64,000 bases of DNA, taken from NCBI GenBank assembly GCA_963846005.1, contig CAWJUH010000003.1:372001-436000 (forward strand), written 5' to 3'. Shown one piece after another: positions 60,141 through 64,000 of this stretch. Origin of the DNA: CAVSUR01 sp963846005 (lineage in GTDB: Bacteria > Actinomycetota > Actinomycetes > Streptosporangiales > Streptosporangiaceae). Each line of letters starts with the position of its first letter. Within the stretch, counting starts at the first letter, position 1. The position numbers and the translations under genes were made by a program. The notes below the pieces were generated by a model. That model was given only the letters and a program-made list of their open reading frames with translations, was not told the origin of the DNA and searched no databases.

Positions 60141-60236
60141 ATGGCCCGACCGAGCACCGCCGCCAGCCGCCAGCGCATCAGCCCTGGCCGGGCCGGCTGC
60201 TGCCCCGGCCCGCGCGCTGCGATCGGGCCCGGATGA
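60141..60236 (+). CDS. 31-codon leader ORF overlapping the DUF6049 start
   Basis: ATG 60141 reads 31 codons and stops at TGA 60234-60236, overlapping ATG 60233 of the DUF6049 gene as ATGA. The position suggests translational coupling or a leader peptide. Where M. tuberculosis has a NUDIX gene (Rv3908) between pcnA and DUF6049, only this frame remains here. Confidence 0.35.
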   Translation: MARPSTAASRQRISPGRAGCCPGPRAAIGPG

Positions 60237-62628
60237 GCGCTCGCGCGCGGATCACCGCCGCGGTGCTCGCGACCGGGATCGCGGCGCTGCTGGGGCTGGC
60301 CGGGGCGGCCGGCCCGGCGCAGGCGCAGCCCGCTGCGGGCCGCGCCGCGGCGGCCGCGGCCCGGGCCGGCGGCACGGCCGGGCCGTCGCTCACGATGGCC
60401 ATCACCTCGGTCAGCCCGCAGACCGCCCGGCCGCATTCGGTCATCACCGTGACCGGCGAGGTGGCCAACCACTCGCTGACCGCCATGTCCGGGGTGTCGG
60501 TGCGGCTGCTGTACGGCCTGGCGTTCACCGCCCGCGACCTGCTGGACCAGTACGCCAGCGGATCGGGGCTGCCGGCCCAGACGCCGTATACCGGGCCGGC
60601 CACGGCGGTGCGCGGCCCGATCCCGGCGAACGGCGCCGCGGCGTGGCGGATCCGGGTGCGCTCGGCTGACCTGCCGCTGACCGGCTTCGGCGTGTACCCG
60701 CTGGCGGCCGAGGCGCTGGACGCCTCGGCCACGGTGCTGGCCACTAGCCGCAGCTACCTGCCCTACTGGCCGTCCCGGCACAGCGCCAGGGCCATGCCGG
60801 TGTCCTGGCTGTGGCCGCTGATCGACACGCCGGACCAGGCGGTGTGCCCCGGGCTGCTGACCGGGCAGCTGGCGGCCAGCCTGGCCGGCGACGGGCGGCT
60901 GGCCGGGCTGCTGGACGCGGGCGCGAGCTACGGCCGTCAGGCCGCGCTGACGTGGGCGGTTGACCCCGCCCTGCTGACGGCCGCGGCGACGATGACCAGC
61001 CGGTACCGGGTCGGGGCCGGCCCGCACTGCAACCGCGGCGAATCCGAGCCGGCCAGCCAGGCCGCGGCCGCGTGGCTGGCCCGGCTGCGCACGGTCACGG
61101 CCGGCCGGCCGGTCATGGTCACCCCGTACGCGGACATCGACGTGGCCGCGCTGACCCGGCAGGGCATGAACGACGACATCGCGAGCGCCTTCCGGCTGGG
61201 CCGGGCCGATGCGGGCACGATCCTGCACCGCAGTTTCAGCTCCTCCGCCGCGGCGGCCGGGCAGCAGAGCCTGACCGGGTACGCCTGGCCCGCGGACGGG
61301 ATCGCGAACTTCCAGACGCTCGGCGTGCTGGCCGTCAACGGCATCACGTCGGTGGTGCTGGCCGGGCACACGATGCCGCCGGCCAGGGCCCAGGGCTTCA
61401 CGCCGAGCGCGGTGACCAAGACCCCGGACGGCGAGAACGGCTCGATCAACGTGCTGCTGTCGGACGACACGCTGACCCGGCTGCTGGCCGGGGCCGGCCC
61501 GGGGCCGGCAAGCCGGGCGCGGATTTCGGCACGGAGCAGCTGTTCCTGGCTGAGACCGCGATGATCGCCGCCGAGCGCCCGAGCCTGGCCCGCGCGATCG
61601 TGGTCGCGCCGCCCCGGCGCTGGGACCCGTCAAAGGCGCTGGCCAGCCGGCTGCTGGCCGAGACCGCCAGCGCCCCGTGGCTGCGGCCGGTCAGCCTGAA
61701 CCACCTGGCCGCGGCCGCGGCGGGCGGGCAGGTCCCCCGGGACCGGCCGGCCGCGACCAGCCGGGCCCAGCTCGCCCCGGCCCTGCTGCGCGCGGCGCGC
61801 GCGCTTGATCACAAGGTGAGCCTGCTGCAGGGCATCAAGGGGCAGCCGGACCCGGCCCTGGCCGCGGCGGTGGCCGGGGCCGAGTCGTCGGCCTGGCGCG
61901 GCGGCCGGGCCGCGACCGCGCACGGCCTGGCGCTGCTCGGCCGGATCACGCAGACGGTGACCGGCCAGCTGGCCCGGGTCTCCATCATCCCGGGCCTGCG
62001 CGACACGCTCGGCGCCGCCCGCGGCACGGTGCCGGTGTCGATCTCCAATCAGCTGCCGTACCAGGTCCGGGTGCGGCTGGCGGTCCAGGTGCCAGCCGGG
62101 GACAGCTTCACGATCACCAATCAGCCCGGCGTGATCAGCATCCGGGCCGGCCAGATCGTCACCGTCAAGCTCAAGGTCCACGCCCCGCTCGGCACGACCG
62201 TGCTCAGCCTGCGGCTGCTGACCGCGCACGGGCGGCCGCTGCCCGGGCCCAGCCGGACGCTGACGGTCGAGGCCACCCAGTTCGGCACGGTCGCGATCGT
62301 CATCGTCGCGGCGGCGCTCGGCGTGTTCATGATCTCCTCGACGGCCCGGGCCATCCGGCGCGGCCGCGCCCAGCAAGCGCCCCCGCCCGGCCCTCAGCCC
62401 GGCCCTGGGCCCGGCGGCGAGGCGGCCGGGACGGGCCCCGGCGGCCAGGACGGGGCGGCGGGCCGCACCGCCGGGCCGCCGGGTCCTCCCGGTCCCGCGG
62501 CCGGAGCGGATACCGTCAATGGCAGCGAGGCGGGTGCGCGCACCGGCCCTCGTGCCCCGGGGGAGCAGGCCGGAACGGAGGACGCCGATGACTACGCCCC
62601 GGCGCCCGGCTGGCCGGACCGGAGCTGA
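60233..62628 (+). CDS. DUF6049 membrane-anchored protein (frameshifted)
   Basis: About 800 residues in all. Signal peptide (AVLATGIAALLGLAGAAGPA), an external domain (MAITSVSPQTARPHSVITVT to DGENGSINVLLSDDTLTRLL), then after a break at 61501-61504 (one base lost in a G run) the continuation GADFGTEQLFLAETAMIAAE. Later LPYQVRVRLAVQVPAGDSFT, a transmembrane helix (VAIVIVAAALGVFMI) and a Pro/Gly-rich cytosolic tail. Homologous to Rv3909; role in the envelope is unclear. Overlaps murJ by 41 bp. Confidence 0.87.
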
Positions 62629-64000
62629 CCCGGGCCGCGACCCGCGGCAGGCGCCCGACTGGCGCGAGCACAGCGGCTCGCACCGGGCCTCGGGCGCGCA
62701 CCGCGCACCGCCGCGCGGGCTGGGCTGGGCCGGCCCGCTGGGTGACGACGCCATCACCAGCGAGCTGGCCCGGGTCGAGCTGAGCCGGGCCGAGACCATC
62801 CCGTTCACCGCCATCACCGACGCCACCGCCGAGCCGCAGCCCGCCGAGGCCGCGGCGGCGGCCGGGCAGGCCGACGCCGGGATCCTGCGCTCCAGCGGGG
62901 TGATGGCGGTCGGCACGATCGCGTCGCGGGTCACCGGCTTCCTGCGCACGCTGATCCTGGTCTACGCGCTCGGCTACGCCTACCTCGCCGACGCTTACAA
63001 CGTCGCCAACACGCTGCCCAACGCGGTCTACAACCTGGCCCTCGGCGGCATCCTCACCAGCGTGGTCGTGCCGCTGATCGTCAACGCGGCTACCCGCGAT
63101 CCCGACCACGGCGAGGCCTACGACCAGCGGATATTCACCCTCGGCGTGCTGGCGCTTGCGGGCATCACGGTGCTCGCCACCGCGGCGGCCCGGCCGATCA
63201 CCGCGATTTACGGGCACGACGTCGGGGGCGCCGCCACCTATCACCTGACGGTGATCTTCGCCTACTTCTTCATCCCGCAGATCTTCTTCTACGGGGTCAG
63301 CTCGCTGATCGGCGCGATCCTGAACGCGCGCGGCAGCTTCGCCGCGCCGATGTGGACGCCGGTCATCAACAACGTGGTCGTGATCGTGATCGGGCTGGCG
63401 TTCCTGATCCTGGCCGGCCCCGGCCGCACGCCGGCCAACATCACCCCGAACGAGATCGCGCTGCTCGGCTTCGGCACCACGCTGGGCATCATCCTGCAGA
63501 CCGTGGCGCTGATCCCGTCGCTGCTGGCCGTGGGCTTCCGCTGGCGGCCGCGGTTCGACTTCCGCCGGGCCGAGGTCGGCGAGATCGGCCGGATGGGCGG
63601 CTGGATGTTCGGCTACGTGCTCACCACCCAGGTGTCCTTCGTGGTCACCGCGATCGTGGCCAACGACGCGGGCGCGCACCTCGACCCGGCGCACGCCGGC
63701 GAGGGCTTCGCCGTCTACAGCTACGCCTGGCAGCTGTTCCAGCTCCCGTACGCGATCGTCGGCATCTCGGTGATCACCGCGATGCTGCCGCGGATGAGCG
63801 CGCACGCCGCCCGCGGCCGGGTCCGGCTGGTCGCCGCGGACTTCTCCGGCGCCTTCCGGCTCGCCTCGGTCATCGTGGTGCCGGCCGCGCTGGTGCTGGC
63901 GGTGCTCGGGGCGCCGCTGGCGCAGGCCGTGTTCACCGGCGGCGCTGCCTCCGCCGCGGGCGCCCGCGACCTCGGGATCGTGTTCGCGCTGTTCTGCGCC
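62588..64000 (+). CDS. murJ: Lipid II flippase MurJ, 3'-truncated by the window edge
   Basis: 471 codons visible with no stop. A disordered N-terminus (1-100) precedes ILRSSGVMAVGTIASRVTGF, LRTLILVYALGYAYLADAYN, NTLPNAVYNLALGGILTSVV, TLGVLALAGITVL and further helices, the MATE-like fold of MurJ/MviN. Flips lipid II to the outer face for peptidoglycan synthesis. The homologue Rv3910 follows Rv3909 in M. tuberculosis. Starts within the end of the DUF6049 gene. Confidence 0.93.
   Translation, partial: MTTPRRPAGRTGADPGRDPRQAPDWREHSGSHRASGAHRAPPRGLGWAGPLGDDAITSELARVELSRAETIPFTAITDATAEPQPAEAAAAAGQADAGILRSSGVMAVGTIASRVTGFLRTLILVYALGYAYLADAYNVANTLPNAVYNLALGGILTSVVVPLIVNAATRDPDHGEAYDQRIFTLGVLALAGITVLATAAARPITAIYGHDVGGAATYHLTVIFAYFFIPQIFFYGVSSLIGAILNARGSFAAPMWTPVINNVVVIVIGLAFLILAGPGRTPANITPNEIALLGFGTTLGIILQTVALIPSLLAVGFRWRPRFDFRRAEVGEIGRMGGWMFGYVLTTQVSFVVTAIVANDAGAHLDPAHAGEGFAVYSYAWQLFQLPYAIVGISVITAMLPRMSAHAARGRVRLVAADFSGAFRLASVIVVPAALVLAVLGAPLAQAVFTGGAASAAGARDLGIVFALFCA

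Noticed and set aside
58493..61633. Very long minus-strand open frame over pcnA and DUF6049
   Set aside because: Low-complexity Arg/Ala/Pro product; the true pcnA frame is different and carries DxD and HD motifs.

Overview
The window is chromosomal DNA of a very GC-rich actinobacterium. The signs are an overwhelming GC bias at third codon positions, many GTG starts, a likely F420-dependent oxidoreductase, a mycothiol-type DinB-fold enzyme, and a gene order on the right that matches the origin-proximal part of Mycobacterium tuberculosis. That order is dnaB-rplI-rpsR-ssb-rpsF ... ponA - DUF5318 - PadR - ino1, followed by pcnA - DUF6049 - murJ. Species and order cannot be set from the sequence alone. 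Several otherwise intact genes carry one small indel, often in G/C runs, so some 'broken' genes may be consensus errors.

Layout. 0-5 kb: end of a trehalose/glycogen operon (treZ, treX/glgX) and a purple-acid-phosphatase-like enzyme. 5-9.3 kb: hydrolase, SDR with divergent MarR and a three-half-site operator, and a DrrAB-like ABC exporter. 9.4-14 kb: two YCII + ECF42 sigma modules facing each other around a coiled-coil protein. 14-26 kb: small metabolic and regulatory genes (DUF2000, AraC, zinc-ribbon protein, GNAT, SDR, hydrolase, mycothiol enzyme, a COG4315/zf-HC2 envelope cluster, LLM oxidoreductase, HAD, ECF sigma/anti-sigma pair, AraC-VOC). 26-32 kb: VOC, NmrA-like and SnoaL-like genes with a divergent TetR, a secreted phosphodiesterase and a membrane protein. 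32.26-38.32 kb: a decayed integrative element, bounded by a 52-bp copy of the 3' half of tRNA-Arg on the left and by tRNA-Arg itself on the right, with a dead tyrosine integrase beside the tRNA and a further tRNA-end remnant inside.

38.4-64 kb: acyl-CoA ligase, secreted beta-helix protein, DnaB interrupted by two inteins, a divergent region rich in DnaA-box-like sites, a repeat-rich intergenic region, the rpsF-ssb-rpsR-rplI operon, a VOC/MarR pair with twin operators, a DNase IV-like enzyme, a class A PBP, DUF5318, PadR-ino1 with a perfect operator palindrome, an MFS transporter, pcnA, DUF6049 and the 5' part of murJ.

Cross-cutting signals. Ten genes share a TANNNT hexamer exactly 6 nt before the start codon, the pattern of leaderless transcription. 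Four regulator genes sit next to clear palindromic operators. Two families of hairpin-forming dispersed repeats occur together at two loci 36 kb apart (9.8-11.3 kb and 46.4-46.75 kb).
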